A stretch of DNA of 64,000 nucleotides. Origin: Flavobacteriaceae bacterium MAR_2010_72 (lineage in GTDB: Bacteria; Bacteroidota; Bacteroidia; Flavobacteriales; Flavobacteriaceae). The DNA lies in assembly GCA_003550275.1 (NCBI GenBank), contig QXCW01000002.1, positions 2,368,001 to 2,432,000 of the forward strand, in the 5' to 3' direction. Positions 53,770-62,865 of the stretch are shown here, piece after piece. Below the pieces are notes generated by a model that searched no databases, had not been told where the DNA came from, and worked only from the letters and a program-made list of their open reading frames with translations. How positions within the stretch are numbered: position 1 is the stretch's first letter; each line of letters starts with the position of its first letter. Both the position numbers and the translations under genes were made by a program.

Positions 53770-54486
53770 ATGCACTATAAATTCACGATTATTGTTCCTG
53801 TTTATAATGAAGAAGATAATTTAGAGCGAGTTGAACAAGAACTCTTAGCTTATACTAAAATTGCCACGTTACCAACTAACATATTACTTGTAAATGATGG
53901 CTCTAAAGACAATAGCCAGCAGCTAATTGAAGGCATTTGTGAGCGACACGCCAACTTTTCATACATTTCATTTAAGGAGAATCGAGGATTAAGCGCAGCC
54001 ATAAAGGCAGGCTTTGACTATGCCGAAACCGAACTAGTTGGTTATATCGATTCTGATCTTCAAACAGCACCATCCGATTTTAATTTACTTTTGGAATATA
54101 TTGGAGACTACGATTTGGTCACAGGCGTAAGAGCAAACAGAAAAGATTCCTTTGTTAAAAACATGTCCTCAAAAATTGCCAATGGCATTCGCCGTTCGTT
54201 CACTCACGACGGCATGGACGATACTGGGTGTCCGTTAAAAGTAATCAAAACCCAATATGCCAAACGCATCCCCATGTTTAAAGGATTGCACCGTTTTTTA
54301 CCTGCCATGATTTTATTGCAACAGGGCAAGGTGATTCAAGTACCTGTACAACATTTCCCTAGAGTTGCTGGTACTGCAAAGTTTGGTTTATGGAATCGTT
54401 TATTGGGTCCGCTTATGGATTGTTTTGCCTATTTGTGGATGAAAAAAAAGTACATTAATTATACTGTAGCAAAGCAAAGTAAATGA
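53770..54486 (+). CDS. Family 2 glycosyltransferase, polyprenyl-phosphate-type
   Basis: The 238-residue GT-A enzyme has IIVPVYNEEDNLERVE at the N-terminus, VNDGSKDNS near 45 and IDSDLQTAP near 96, matching the DPM1/ArnC-like group that makes polyprenyl-phosphate sugars. Unlike ArnC it has no C-terminal membrane helices. A four-base overlap with a LAB_N gene and a downstream GT39 gene points to a lipid A or glycolipid modification pathway. Confidence 0.9.
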   Translation: MHYKFTIIVPVYNEEDNLERVEQELLAYTKIATLPTNILLVNDGSKDNSQQLIEGICERHANFSYISFKENRGLSAAIKAGFDYAETELVGYIDSDLQTAPSDFNLLLEYIGDYDLVTGVRANRKDSFVKNMSSKIANGIRRSFTHDGMDDTGCPLKVIKTQYAKRIPMFKGLHRFLPAMILLQQGKVIQVPVQHFPRVAGTAKFGLWNRLLGPLMDCFAYLWMKKKYINYTVAKQSK

Positions 54487-55115
54487 GCAATTGGATCATC
54501 TATAGCATTGGGTTTATTGCTCAAATATTATTTTCTTCAAGGCTTGTAGTGCAATGGATCACTTCCGAAAAACAAAAAAAGGTTATTACACCTACCCTGT
54601 TTTGGACCTTAAGTTTATTTGCTTCCTTTTTGCTATTTATCTATGGGTATTTACGAAGTGATTTTGCCATTATGCTAGGGCAAGGCTTAACCTATTTTAT
54701 ATACATTAGAAATTTACAACTTCAAGGCGAATGGGCCAAGTTTCCAACAGTGATACGCTATCTATTATTGGGCGTGCCTACCCTAATTGTAATCTACTAT
54801 TTTAACAATAATGTTATTGACAGGGATATTCTATTTAAAAATGAAGCCATTCCTTTATGGCTTTTGGTTTTAGGAATCATTTCACAAGTGGTTTTTACAT
54901 TCCGTTTTGTGTATCAATGGCTTTATTCTGAATATAAAAAGCAATCGACTTTACCCTTTGGGTTTTGGTTGTTGAGTTTGGTAGGCTCGTTGTTGATTTT
55001 AGTCTATGCTATTTTTAGACGAGATCCCGTATTATTTTTAGGTCATGGCCTTGGACTTATTATTTATACCAGAAATCTTATATTAATAAAAAAAGAAGAT
55101 GCTAGAAACGATTGA
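54483..55115 (+). CDS. Double LAB_N (LpxB N-domain) membrane protein
   Basis: The 210-residue membrane protein has two copies of the LAB_N domain: VQWITSEKQKKVITPTLFW (residues about 22-40) and YQWLYSEYKKQSTLPFGFW (about 138-156). Each is followed by two helices and an IYIRNL/IYTRNL end. The domain is otherwise found at the N-terminus of some LpxB proteins and in small proteins beside ArnC/ArnT. It overlaps both neighbours and may help present or flip the polyprenyl-linked sugar. Confidence 0.9.
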   Translation: MSNWIIYSIGFIAQILFSSRLVVQWITSEKQKKVITPTLFWTLSLFASFLLFIYGYLRSDFAIMLGQGLTYFIYIRNLQLQGEWAKFPTVIRYLLLGVPTLIVIYYFNNNVIDRDILFKNEAIPLWLLVLGIISQVVFTFRFVYQWLYSEYKKQSTLPFGFWLLSLVGSLLILVYAIFRRDPVLFLGHGLGLIIYTRNLILIKKEDARND

Positions 55116-56730
55116 ACGCAAACCTATTTTATCTATCTTTTTGATCGTGGTGACCATGCTAGGTTTTAGCATCGACTATTTACCAGTAAGCATTATGGAA
55201 GCACGTAATTTTATTACGGCAAGAGAAATGATTACAGATGGCAATTGGCTGCTTACGACCATGAATGGTCTTGCCCGTTATGAAAAACCTCCGTTACCAA
55301 CATGGCTTTCGGCATTTTTCGCCATGATTTTTGGAATTAAAAATGTGCTGGCTTTACGATTACCTGCCATTTTATGCGTTGCCTTAACAGGGACTGGCAT
55401 TTATCTAGTTTCTTCTAAACTATTGGAAAACAAATTACACAGTTTTTACAATGCGTTAATTGGCGTCACTTCATTTTATGTTATTGGCATCATTATAGAA
55501 GCGCCTTGGGATATTTATACCCACGCCTTCATGCTCCTATCCATCTATTATCTCTTTCAATTTTTTACAACCACGCATAACCTAAAGTATAGTTTGTTAG
55601 CTGGTGGTTTTATGGGACTTTCGATTTTATGTAAAGGCCCTATTTCCATTTACGCCTTGTTACTGCCCTTTTTAATTGCCTTTGGTTTTATTTATGGTTA
55701 CCGACTAAACAGAGGAAAAATTGGTTCGATTTTACTTTGTATCATTAGTGCTTTATGTATTGGCGGATGGTGGTTTCTATATGTGAGATTAAACGACCCT
55801 GAAACCTTTCTTGCTATCGCACAAAGAGAAACAGGTAACTGGTCGAGTTATAATGTAAAGCCGTTTTACTATTACTGGAGCTTTTTTACCCAAAGCGGTA
55901 TTTGGACCATTCCGGCATTTATCGCCCTACTTTATCCTTATATGAAATATAGGGTCGCGCATTTAAAGGCGTATCAATTTACCTTACTTTGGACACTCTT
56001 GGCCGTTGTTCTGTTGTCTTTAATTCCTGAAAAAAAATCCCGATATCTCATGCCTGTACTTATTCCAATGGCTATAAATACCGGATTTTATGTTGAATAC
56101 CTTATACGTTCATTCAAGACCTTAACTGACAAGAGAGAAACCCTTCCTGTCTATTTTAATTTTGGTTTGATTGCCCTTATTGGAATTGCTTTTCCTTTTG
56201 CTGGTTTTTTCATAGCTCCACAATTAACAGGGGTACTGTTATTTTGGTTTGCTTTGGCGTCGCTGGCTTTATTCGGAATAGGTCTTTTCATTCTTATCAA
56301 TTTAAAGCATAAACGGATTGCACCTGTGTTCTATTCGTGCATCGGCTTTATAGGAACTATTCTTATAGCCGTTTTGCCACTTTCAAAAACGCAAATTGCT
56401 CCAAGCTACAACCCAGTTTCAACACTTAAGGCAGAGGTGGCTCAACAAGGATTGAAGGTTTACGGTTTTAACTATATTGCTCCAGAACTCATATGGCAGT
56501 TTGGAGATAAGATACCTGAAATAAAAAATGAGGATAACCAAATCCATCTTCCGCAAGACGCACAGTTTGGGATGTTAGCGAACGGCATTAGCCTGGAAGA
56601 TCAGGATCTATTGAAAACCAATTACGATATAGAATTAATTGAAACCTATGATTTAAATAGGTCTCCACAAGATTCAAAACAATATAATGGCCGGTTAAAT
56701 GCGGACTATTATATCATGACCAAAAAATAG
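55099..56730 (+). CDS. Family 39 glycosyltransferase, ArnT-like
   Basis: The 543-residue GT-C membrane enzyme has about 12 helices. The first loop has AREMITDGNWLLTTMNGLAR and YEKPPLPTW, the ArnT/PMT hallmark with the acidic pair that binds polyprenyl phosphate. It would transfer a sugar from undecaprenyl phosphate to lipid A or another periplasmic acceptor. It overlaps the LAB_N gene by 17 bases. True ArnT adds aminoarabinose; here the sugar is unknown. Confidence 0.9.
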   Translation: MLETIERKPILSIFLIVVTMLGFSIDYLPVSIMEARNFITAREMITDGNWLLTTMNGLARYEKPPLPTWLSAFFAMIFGIKNVLALRLPAILCVALTGTGIYLVSSKLLENKLHSFYNALIGVTSFYVIGIIIEAPWDIYTHAFMLLSIYYLFQFFTTTHNLKYSLLAGGFMGLSILCKGPISIYALLLPFLIAFGFIYGYRLNRGKIGSILLCIISALCIGGWWFLYVRLNDPETFLAIAQRETGNWSSYNVKPFYYYWSFFTQSGIWTIPAFIALLYPYMKYRVAHLKAYQFTLLWTLLAVVLLSLIPEKKSRYLMPVLIPMAINTGFYVEYLIRSFKTLTDKRETLPVYFNFGLIALIGIAFPFAGFFIAPQLTGVLLFWFALASLALFGIGLFILINLKHKRIAPVFYSCIGFIGTILIAVLPLSKTQIAPSYNPVSTLKAEVAQQGLKVYGFNYIAPELIWQFGDKIPEIKNEDNQIHLPQDAQFGMLANGISLEDQDLLKTNYDIELIETYDLNRSPQDSKQYNGRLNADYYIMTKK

Positions 56731-56732
56731 CT

Positions 56733-57305
56733 TTAGGCAAGAATAAATTTTGACTGCAAATACTTATCAAGTCTAAAAAACCCATAACCTGACAAGGCAC
56801 CAAAAATAAGGCCACTAACCACATCTAAAGGGTAATGCGCGCCAACATAAATTCTACTATAGCCCATAACAATTGACCAAACAATCAATATATGTAAGAT
56901 GTTTTTAAATCGGGACCGTAACATAGATCCTACAAAAATAGCAAGTGCCATAGAATTACTAGCATGTCCTGAAAAATAACCATATTGACCTCCACAAGTT
57001 GCTCTAACCAAACGCATCACTTCAGCGACGCCATCTTCATGGCAAGGCCGTAAACGTTGCACCGTATGTTTAAATAAATTGGTCACTTGGTCAGTAAATG
57101 AAATCATGAGAACAATCACCAAAAGGGTAAGAATGAACATTTTAGTGTTCAATTTTTTATACATCCAGTAGGCCATTAAAGCATATAAGGGAATCCAAAA
57201 CACTTTGGTAGTATAGGTGAGCCAAAACGCATCCCAGTATACATTTCCAAGACCATTGAGGTATAAAAATAATTCTTCATCAAATGCCACCAATTGATCG
57301 ATCAT
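56733..57305 (-). CDS. PAP2-family lipid phosphatase
   Basis: This small membrane phosphatase (190 residues) carries the three PAP2 motifs: KHTVQRLRP near residue 74, the SGHAS motif near 104 (FSGH in place of PSGH) and SRIYVGAHYPLDV near 147. Its five or so helices put the active site at the periplasmic face, where such enzymes cleave phosphates from undecaprenyl pyrophosphate or lipid A. The gene follows a small acidic protein gene. Confidence 0.92.
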   Translation of the reverse strand: MIDQLVAFDEELFLYLNGLGNVYWDAFWLTYTTKVFWIPLYALMAYWMYKKLNTKMFILTLLVIVLMISFTDQVTNLFKHTVQRLRPCHEDGVAEVMRLVRATCGGQYGYFSGHASNSMALAIFVGSMLRSRFKNILHILIVWSIVMGYSRIYVGAHYPLDVVSGLIFGALSGYGFFRLDKYLQSKFILA

Positions 57306-57321
57306 AAGCTATAGAATAAGG

Positions 57322-57549
57322 TTAGTCTTCGTAGTTTTTTATTTCACGGTCATAAAAATCATTCGCCAATTGAATTAAATTTTCCATTTCATTTTCGAGT
57401 TCCTTCTCATCTTCGTCATCAAACTCCTCAAACCACTCCACCTCATCGTCTTCAAGATTTATAATAAACCTCGGGAATTCGGTATGGATAATAAAAATGG
57501 CGTTGGGATAATCCGTATTATCACCCAGTATAAATTTAGGTAATTGCAT
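57322..57549 (-). CDS. Small acidic conserved protein
   Basis: The 75-residue protein (MQLPKFILGDNTDYPNAIFI) is rich in Asp and Glu in its second half (EEFDDEDEKELENEMEN). Similar small proteins are common in flavobacteria and have no known function (recollection). It overlaps the end of the MATE gene by 14 bases and precedes PAP2 by 16 bases, so the three are probably one transcript. Confidence 0.8.
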   Translation of the reverse strand: MQLPKFILGDNTDYPNAIFIIHTEFPRFIINLEDDEVEWFEEFDDEDEKELENEMENLIQLANDFYDREIKNYED

Positions 57550-58933
57550 GCGCTTGTTTTTCTTTTTGTAAAATTAACTTTTTTGTTAAGTAATTGAATC
57601 GAATATACAATAAAATTGCAGCAGATGATAATCCTGCCAAAAGTCCGAGCCAAATTCCAAAACTCCCTAACTGTTCTTCCTTCCCAAAGTAAAAACTTAC
57701 AGGGAAACCAATGATCCAATAGGCAATAAACGTTATAATGGTTGGGATTTTTACATCCTGTAAACCCCGTAAAGCACCCAAAACAACCACCTGAATACTA
57801 TCACTGATTTGAAAAATAGCAGCGGCAATGAGCAAGGTGGAAGCTATTTTTACAACTTCGGTATTATCTATCAGATTTTTGGTATCATCATAGTCAACAT
57901 ATAGTTTTGGCAACTGCTCATGAAATGCAAAGAAAATAAGGCCGAAACAAATGGCTAGCAAAATTGCCAAGAAAAATATTGAAAGGGCAATTCGTCGTAG
58001 TTCTAAATAATCCCTCAATCCTTTTTGGTTTCCTACCCGTATCATTGCTGCAACACTTAAACCCATAGCGACCATAAAGGTCATAGACGATAAGTTCAAG
58101 GCTATTTGATTGGCCGCTTGGGGACTTTTTCCTAACAGACCACTCAACCAGATAGCCGATGTAAAAATCGCCACTTCAAAAAACATTTGCATGGAACTTG
58201 GCGCACCAAGGTCGATGAGTTTTTTTAGCATAGGTCGCTCCAATGTAAACAACTTTATATTGGTGACATAGGCTTTTGACTTTTCTTTGGTTTTAAGCAA
58301 ATACCACATATACCAAACCATAAGGAAGCGCGAAATTAAGGTACCTAGAGCCGCGCCTACTATGCCCATTTCTGGGAAACCAAACTTTCCGAATATGAGC
58401 AGGTAGTTCAAAATTATATTGATAATATTGGCAACCACTGTGGCATACATGGGATATCTGGTCATAGACAGGCCATCACTAAATTGCTTAAATGCCTGAA
58501 AAATAACCAAAGGAATAAGTGATAGCGCTACCAAATCTAAATATGGTATTGCCAATTTGACCACCTCAACGGGTTGCTTCATCAAATACATTAGTGGTTT
58601 GGCTAAAATCACCATTAAAAACAGAGATACGCCCAAAACACTACACAAAAATAACCCATGTTTAAAAGACGATTTACCTTTTTCAAATTTCTGCTCGGCA
58701 TCAGCTTCGGCAATTAATGGTGTAATTGCGGTTGAAAACCCAATCCCAATGGACATGGCAATAAACATAAAACTATTACCTAGAGATACGGCTGCGAGCT
58801 CGGCTGTGCCTAATTGTCCTACCATGATATTATCGACAAAACTCACAAAAGTGTGTCCCAACATGCCTAGCATGACGGGAGCAGCTAGTTTCCAATTGTA
58901 TTTAAATTCTTTCGTATAGTTTGATAAAATCAC
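57536..58933 (-). CDS. MATE-family multidrug efflux transporter
   Basis: This 12-helix antiporter (about 465 residues) has the typical MATE start LAAPVMLGMLGHTFVSFVDN and a conserved GQLGTAELAAVSLGNS in helix 2, repeated in the second half in altered form. No ATG is available at the expected place. The frame reaches TTG at 58954, but that codon lies inside the -7 box, so GTG at 58931-58933 is preferred. MATE proteins export drugs or dyes using Na+ or H+; the substrate is unknown. Confidence 0.9.
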   Translation of the reverse strand: MILSNYTKEFKYNWKLAAPVMLGMLGHTFVSFVDNIMVGQLGTAELAAVSLGNSFMFIAMSIGIGFSTAITPLIAEADAEQKFEKGKSSFKHGLFLCSVLGVSLFLMVILAKPLMYLMKQPVEVVKLAIPYLDLVALSLIPLVIFQAFKQFSDGLSMTRYPMYATVVANIINIILNYLLIFGKFGFPEMGIVGAALGTLISRFLMVWYMWYLLKTKEKSKAYVTNIKLFTLERPMLKKLIDLGAPSSMQMFFEVAIFTSAIWLSGLLGKSPQAANQIALNLSSMTFMVAMGLSVAAMIRVGNQKGLRDYLELRRIALSIFFLAILLAICFGLIFFAFHEQLPKLYVDYDDTKNLIDNTEVVKIASTLLIAAAIFQISDSIQVVVLGALRGLQDVKIPTIITFIAYWIIGFPVSFYFGKEEQLGSFGIWLGLLAGLSSAAILLYIRFNYLTKKLILQKEKQAHAIT

Positions 58934-58951
58934 CTGAAGTATTTGCTTCGC

Positions 58952-58959
58952 CAAAGGTA
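58952..58959 (-). promoter_or_regulatory. -7 box upstream of the MATE gene
   Basis: CAAAGGTA reads TACCTTTG on the minus strand, an exact TAnnTTTG match ending about 19 bases before the preferred GTG start. The -33 element is poor. Confidence 0.5.
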
Positions 58960-59037
58960 AGTTTTAGAATTTTATATTTAAATTATTTAATAACAATATT
59001 GAAAATACAGGTGCAACAAATTGGCAATTACAGCATT

Positions 59038-59067
59038 AAAAAAAAGGGTTGTTAATAACTAAACCCT
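59038..59067 (-). terminator. Minus-strand terminator in a gene-free spacer
   Basis: On the minus strand AGGGTT pairs with AACCCT around an 11-base loop and is followed by T8. There is no gene upstream on this strand for it to terminate. Confidence 0.55.
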
Positions 59068-59218
59068 GTTTTATTTTATAAAAATCGTTAATTTTTTTAA
59101 TTTTACTATTAGTTATTTAGTATCAGTTGCTAAATTGATACCATTCAAATTACTTAGAGACTTTTAGCTATTATTTTAGAGGGATTTAAAAATTATGTTG
59201 TTAAAAAGTTTCAACATT
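59068..59218. other. AT-rich island between outward-facing terminators
   Basis: No gene or clear -7 box is visible. It contains an inverted repeat GTATCA (59120-59125) facing TGATAC (59136-59141). Transcripts starting inside would be stopped in both directions. It may be a small RNA locus or a gene remnant. Confidence 0.3.
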
Positions 59219-59245
59219 AAAAAGGGGCCAACTTGGCCCCTTTTT
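59219..59245 (+). terminator. Bidirectional terminator, orphan
   Basis: AAAAAGGGGCCAA faces TTGGCCCCTTTTT with a one-base centre, followed by a T run, and preceded by A on the other side. No plus-strand gene ends near it, so its transcript is unexplained. Confidence 0.75.
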
Positions 59246-59329
59246 TGTTTTTATACATTTAAGAAATTAACATTTCTTTGGGGCATCCAAACGTAGTGTT
59301 CACTAAATTGCTACTCACAATAAGTTCTT

Positions 59330-60271
59330 ATGAAGCACTTTACTTTTATTCTGGCTTTGCTATTTCAATTTGGTTTTTCACAATCAAATGAACACGAGGT
59401 ACAACCGTTTTTAAAAGACATCGTTTCCCAATTTCCAAATGTCAGGGATATTGCCATTGCTCCTAATGGCAACGAAGTTATGTTCACGGCGCAAAGTGTC
59501 ATGGGAAACTTATCTGCCATTGTTGTTATCAAAAAAGTAGGGAATGATTGGGGCAAACCTCAAGTTGCGTCATTTTCAGGGCAACACTTTGATCTGGAAC
59601 CGTTCTTTTCACATGATGGTTTGCGGTTATATTTTGTTTCTACGCGACCTCTAAATTCTGCTGAAACCGAACCGAAAGATTTTGATATATGGTATGTTGA
59701 ACGTACTTCAATACGCTCCCCCTGGTCTCAAGCTAAAAATATGGGAAGTCCCATAAATACGGAATACGGCGAATTTTTTCCTTCCATCGCCAAGAATGGT
59801 AACTTTTATTTTACAAGGAATCATCCAGAATTACACCGTAAAGATGATATTTATGTAAGTACTTTAGACCATGGAAGCTATAGTTCCCCAAAAGCACTTC
59901 CTGACACTATTAACACGGATGGCTATGAATATAACGCCTTTATTTCACCAGATGAGTCCTATCTTATATTTGGAGCTTATGCGCGAGAAGACGGTTTTGG
60001 AAGTGGTGAGCTGTATATAACTTATAAAACCGAAACTAGCTGGACTCAAGCTAAAAACCTAACCATTGCCAATTCTGATAAAATGGATTACTGCCCATTT
60101 GTGGATTCCAAAACCAATACTTTATATTTTACCAGTAAATTAGACCGAACACGAATAAAACAGTCATCTCCGTTGGATATAAAAGCTTTATTAAAAGAAT
60201 TCAATACTTATGATAATGGGTTGAGTAGATTATATAAAGTTTCTTTTGATGCTAGCTTATACAGTAATTAA
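59330..60271 (+). CDS. Secreted PD40/TolB-like beta-propeller protein
   Basis: The 313-residue protein has a signal peptide (about residues 1-18, ending FSQS) and at least four WD40-like PD40 blades: EPFFSHDGLRLYFVSTRP, EFFPSIAKNGNFYFTRN, NAFISPDESYLIFGAYARE and CPFVDSKTNTLYFTSK. Such propellers occur in TolB and in Bacteroidota periplasmic proteins near OmpA or peptidases. No enzyme motif is visible. It stands alone after an orphan terminator; role unknown. Confidence 0.85.
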   Translation: MKHFTFILALLFQFGFSQSNEHEVQPFLKDIVSQFPNVRDIAIAPNGNEVMFTAQSVMGNLSAIVVIKKVGNDWGKPQVASFSGQHFDLEPFFSHDGLRLYFVSTRPLNSAETEPKDFDIWYVERTSIRSPWSQAKNMGSPINTEYGEFFPSIAKNGNFYFTRNHPELHRKDDIYVSTLDHGSYSSPKALPDTINTDGYEYNAFISPDESYLIFGAYAREDGFGSGELYITYKTETSWTQAKNLTIANSDKMDYCPFVDSKTNTLYFTSKLDRTRIKQSSPLDIKALLKEFNTYDNGLSRLYKVSFDASLYSN

Positions 60272-60279
60272 AGTAGTCA

Positions 60280-61221
60280 TTATAAATCGGAAACTGCTCG
60301 TTTTGCATCTTCAAATTCCTGCATCAAATCGTTTACAATTTGCGCCACAGGTTTAATATCATGTATCAGACCTGCAATTTGGCCAATCTCCAATTCTCCT
60401 TCTTCCAAATCGCCTTCAAACATTCCTCTTTTGGCCCTCGCTCTTCCTAATAAGTCTTTTAATTGTTCAACACTAGGTGAGGTTTTATAAAGCGCTTGTA
60501 CATCCTCATAAAATTTGTTCTTTATCAAGCGCACTGGAGCCAATTCTTTTAGAGTCAATTGGGTATCACCTTCTTTGGCTTCAACCACTACCTTTTTAAA
60601 TGCCTGATGTGCAGAACTTTCTTCGCTAGCCACAAATCGGCTACCTACTTGTACAGCATCAGCACCCAATACCATTGCGGCTAACATGCCTTGTCCAGTT
60701 GCAATACCGCCTGCTGCGATTAATGGAATTTGTATCTCCTCCCTTACCATAGGAATAAGCGTAAAAGTGGTTGTTTCCTCCCTCCCATTATGACCACCAG
60801 CTTCAAAACCTTCTGCAACAACCGCATCTACTCCAGCTTCTTGAGCTTTGAGTGCGAACTTCACACTGCTTACCACATGTACAACGGTAATACCTCTTCC
60901 CTTAAGCCATGAGGTCCATGTTTTTGGATTTCCAGCCGATGTGAATACAATTTTTACACCCTCCTCAACAATGATGTCCATGATCTTGTCAATATCTGGA
61001 TAAAGCATCGGAACATTCACACCAAAAGGTTTTTGGGTAGCCTGTTTGCACTTTTGAATGTGTTCACGAAGCACTTCAGGATACATGGAACCTGCTCCAA
61101 TAAGCCCCAAAATTCCTGCATTACTCGAGGCTGAAGCTAATCTCCAACCGCTATTCCAGACCATGCCTGCTTGAATTATGGGGTATTTGATTTGAAAAAG
61201 GTTGGTTATTTTATTTGCCAT
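60280..61221 (-). CDS. Nitronate monooxygenase / FabK-like flavoenzyme
   Basis: This TIM-barrel FMN enzyme (313 residues) has IIQAGMVWNSGWRLASASS near residue 14, ILGLIGAGSM, AEGFEAGGHNGRE near 140 (the active-site His region), AAGGIATGQGM and GADAVQVGSRF near 190. The pattern fits nitronate monooxygenases and the related enoyl-ACP reductase FabK; these are hard to tell apart by eye. It begins directly at the stop of the upstream protease gene (zero gap), so translation may be coupled. Confidence 0.88.
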   Translation of the reverse strand: MANKITNLFQIKYPIIQAGMVWNSGWRLASASSNAGILGLIGAGSMYPEVLREHIQKCKQATQKPFGVNVPMLYPDIDKIMDIIVEEGVKIVFTSAGNPKTWTSWLKGRGITVVHVVSSVKFALKAQEAGVDAVVAEGFEAGGHNGREETTTFTLIPMVREEIQIPLIAAGGIATGQGMLAAMVLGADAVQVGSRFVASEESSAHQAFKKVVVEAKEGDTQLTLKELAPVRLIKNKFYEDVQALYKTSPSVEQLKDLLGRARAKRGMFEGDLEEGELEIGQIAGLIHDIKPVAQIVNDLMQEFEDAKRAVSDL

Positions 61222-62832
61222 TTAGGATTTTATAAGTTTGTAGGTCTTTGATGTGTCTTTATTTTGAAGCCTAATCATATACCAGCCAGAAGACAGCTCT
61301 GAAACATCGATGCTGGTTTTAGATTCATTCAATTGCTTTTGAATTATAGCCTTTCCGAGTACATCGTAAATAATCAGTTCAATCGCTTCAATGGTACTTG
61401 GAATATGGATAAACAAATCTTGCGAAACCGGATTAGGAAATAGCTTAAATTCAATCACCTCTTCTTCGGCTTCTGTACCTAGGTCTAATGCCAGAGATAA
61501 GTCTGGAATACCATATCCTAAAAAATAATCGGGTGTTTCATACTGTGATGCCGATTGTCTGACAACATCCATAATCTCAAAATTTGTAGCATCAGGTAGT
61601 GCCTGCCATAAAGAGGCTATGCCTCCAGCCATAATTGGCGAACTAAATGAAGTCCCATTTGCATTGGCAATGGCATTGCCACTCGTAATAACAGCCGCGC
61701 TCAGACCTTTGGCAACAACATCTGGCTTTTGTGTGGGTTGAATCCCACTTCCTATTGAACTAAAAAATGCATAATTGCCATTTGCATCTACAGCACCAAT
61801 GCTCAAAACACCAGCAGCGTCAGCTGGAGCCCCTACGCCTTTATAACCAGAATTATTACCCGCATTTCCTGCAGACGTTACCACTAATACACCTTTTTCA
61901 GAAGCTATATTGGCTCCTTTGCTAATAAACGCGGTTTGCCCATTCATATCCGCTGCAGTATATGAATAATTTGGATTATCATATCCAAAGTAGCCTAAAG
62001 ACGTATTAATGATGTCTACACCTAAACTATCAGCACGTTCAGCCGCTTCAACCCAATAACTTTCTTCGACAGGGGTTTCGCTAAAAACATCTTCTGTTCT
62101 AAATACATAGTAGGACGCATCTGGTGCCGTACCTACATATTGATCCTGAATAAACCCTGCCATAGTGCTCAACACATTAGTGCCATGACTATTGCCAGAA
62201 AATGCATAAACATTCGGTGTTCGATCTACAAAATCATAACCTCCCAATAAATCCCCATTGTTTCTCAAACGCTGAAATGCGCCCATGGTATTCACGTTTG
62301 GAAATCCAGCATCTAACACAGCAACGGTAACACCTTCACCCGTAAAGTCATCTAGGTGCAATTGATTGGCGCGTATCATTTCAACCTGATTTAGGGTACT
62401 TCCATAATTAAAAACAACCTGAATATCCTCATCGGCAAATTTGTCGTTAGGTTGCGAAACCCTGTTGCTATTCAAACTTTTATCGGCAAAGTCAACCCTT
62501 ATTACAAAACTCAAATTTTTAAGTGCATTGATATCGATTTCATTCCCTCTAACATGAACCGCGTTGAACCATTTGGATTTTGCCATAACCGTAATTCCGG
62601 TTTGGGATTTGAGTTGTGAGATATAATTTTCATTGACAGGAACATCGCGCTCATCAATCGCTACGTTGTGTCTGCTTTTTCGGTTTAGAGCCTTTTGAGT
62701 AAGAATGGAAATAGGATTAGTTAAAGCTGCTGAAACATTTTCCTTATCGCTTAAATATACCCAAGCATCTTGCTGGGAAAGCGCAGAAAATGAGGCTGCA
62801 AAAAAAATAAAAACAACGCATAGATGTTTCAT
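61222..62832 (-). CDS. Secreted subtilisin-like peptidase with T9SS sorting domain
   Basis: The 536-residue S8 serine protease has a signal peptide (about 1-19, FSALSQ). The catalytic triad is seen as VLDAGF (Asp near 170), SHGTNVLS (His near 217) and GTSFSSPI (Ser near 393). The last 75 residues are a type IX secretion C-terminal domain: FKLFPNPVSQDLFIH and SSGWYMIRLQNKD. The protein would cross the outer membrane by T9SS, and the tail be removed or used for attachment. Context gives no substrate. Confidence 0.94.
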   Translation of the reverse strand: MKHLCVVFIFFAASFSALSQQDAWVYLSDKENVSAALTNPISILTQKALNRKSRHNVAIDERDVPVNENYISQLKSQTGITVMAKSKWFNAVHVRGNEIDINALKNLSFVIRVDFADKSLNSNRVSQPNDKFADEDIQVVFNYGSTLNQVEMIRANQLHLDDFTGEGVTVAVLDAGFPNVNTMGAFQRLRNNGDLLGGYDFVDRTPNVYAFSGNSHGTNVLSTMAGFIQDQYVGTAPDASYYVFRTEDVFSETPVEESYWVEAAERADSLGVDIINTSLGYFGYDNPNYSYTAADMNGQTAFISKGANIASEKGVLVVTSAGNAGNNSGYKGVGAPADAAGVLSIGAVDANGNYAFFSSIGSGIQPTQKPDVVAKGLSAAVITSGNAIANANGTSFSSPIMAGGIASLWQALPDATNFEIMDVVRQSASQYETPDYFLGYGIPDLSLALDLGTEAEEEVIEFKLFPNPVSQDLFIHIPSTIEAIELIIYDVLGKAIIQKQLNESKTSIDVSELSSGWYMIRLQNKDTSKTYKLIKS

Positions 62833-62865
62833 AGCACAACAATTTGGGAATAATTGTCATGCAAT

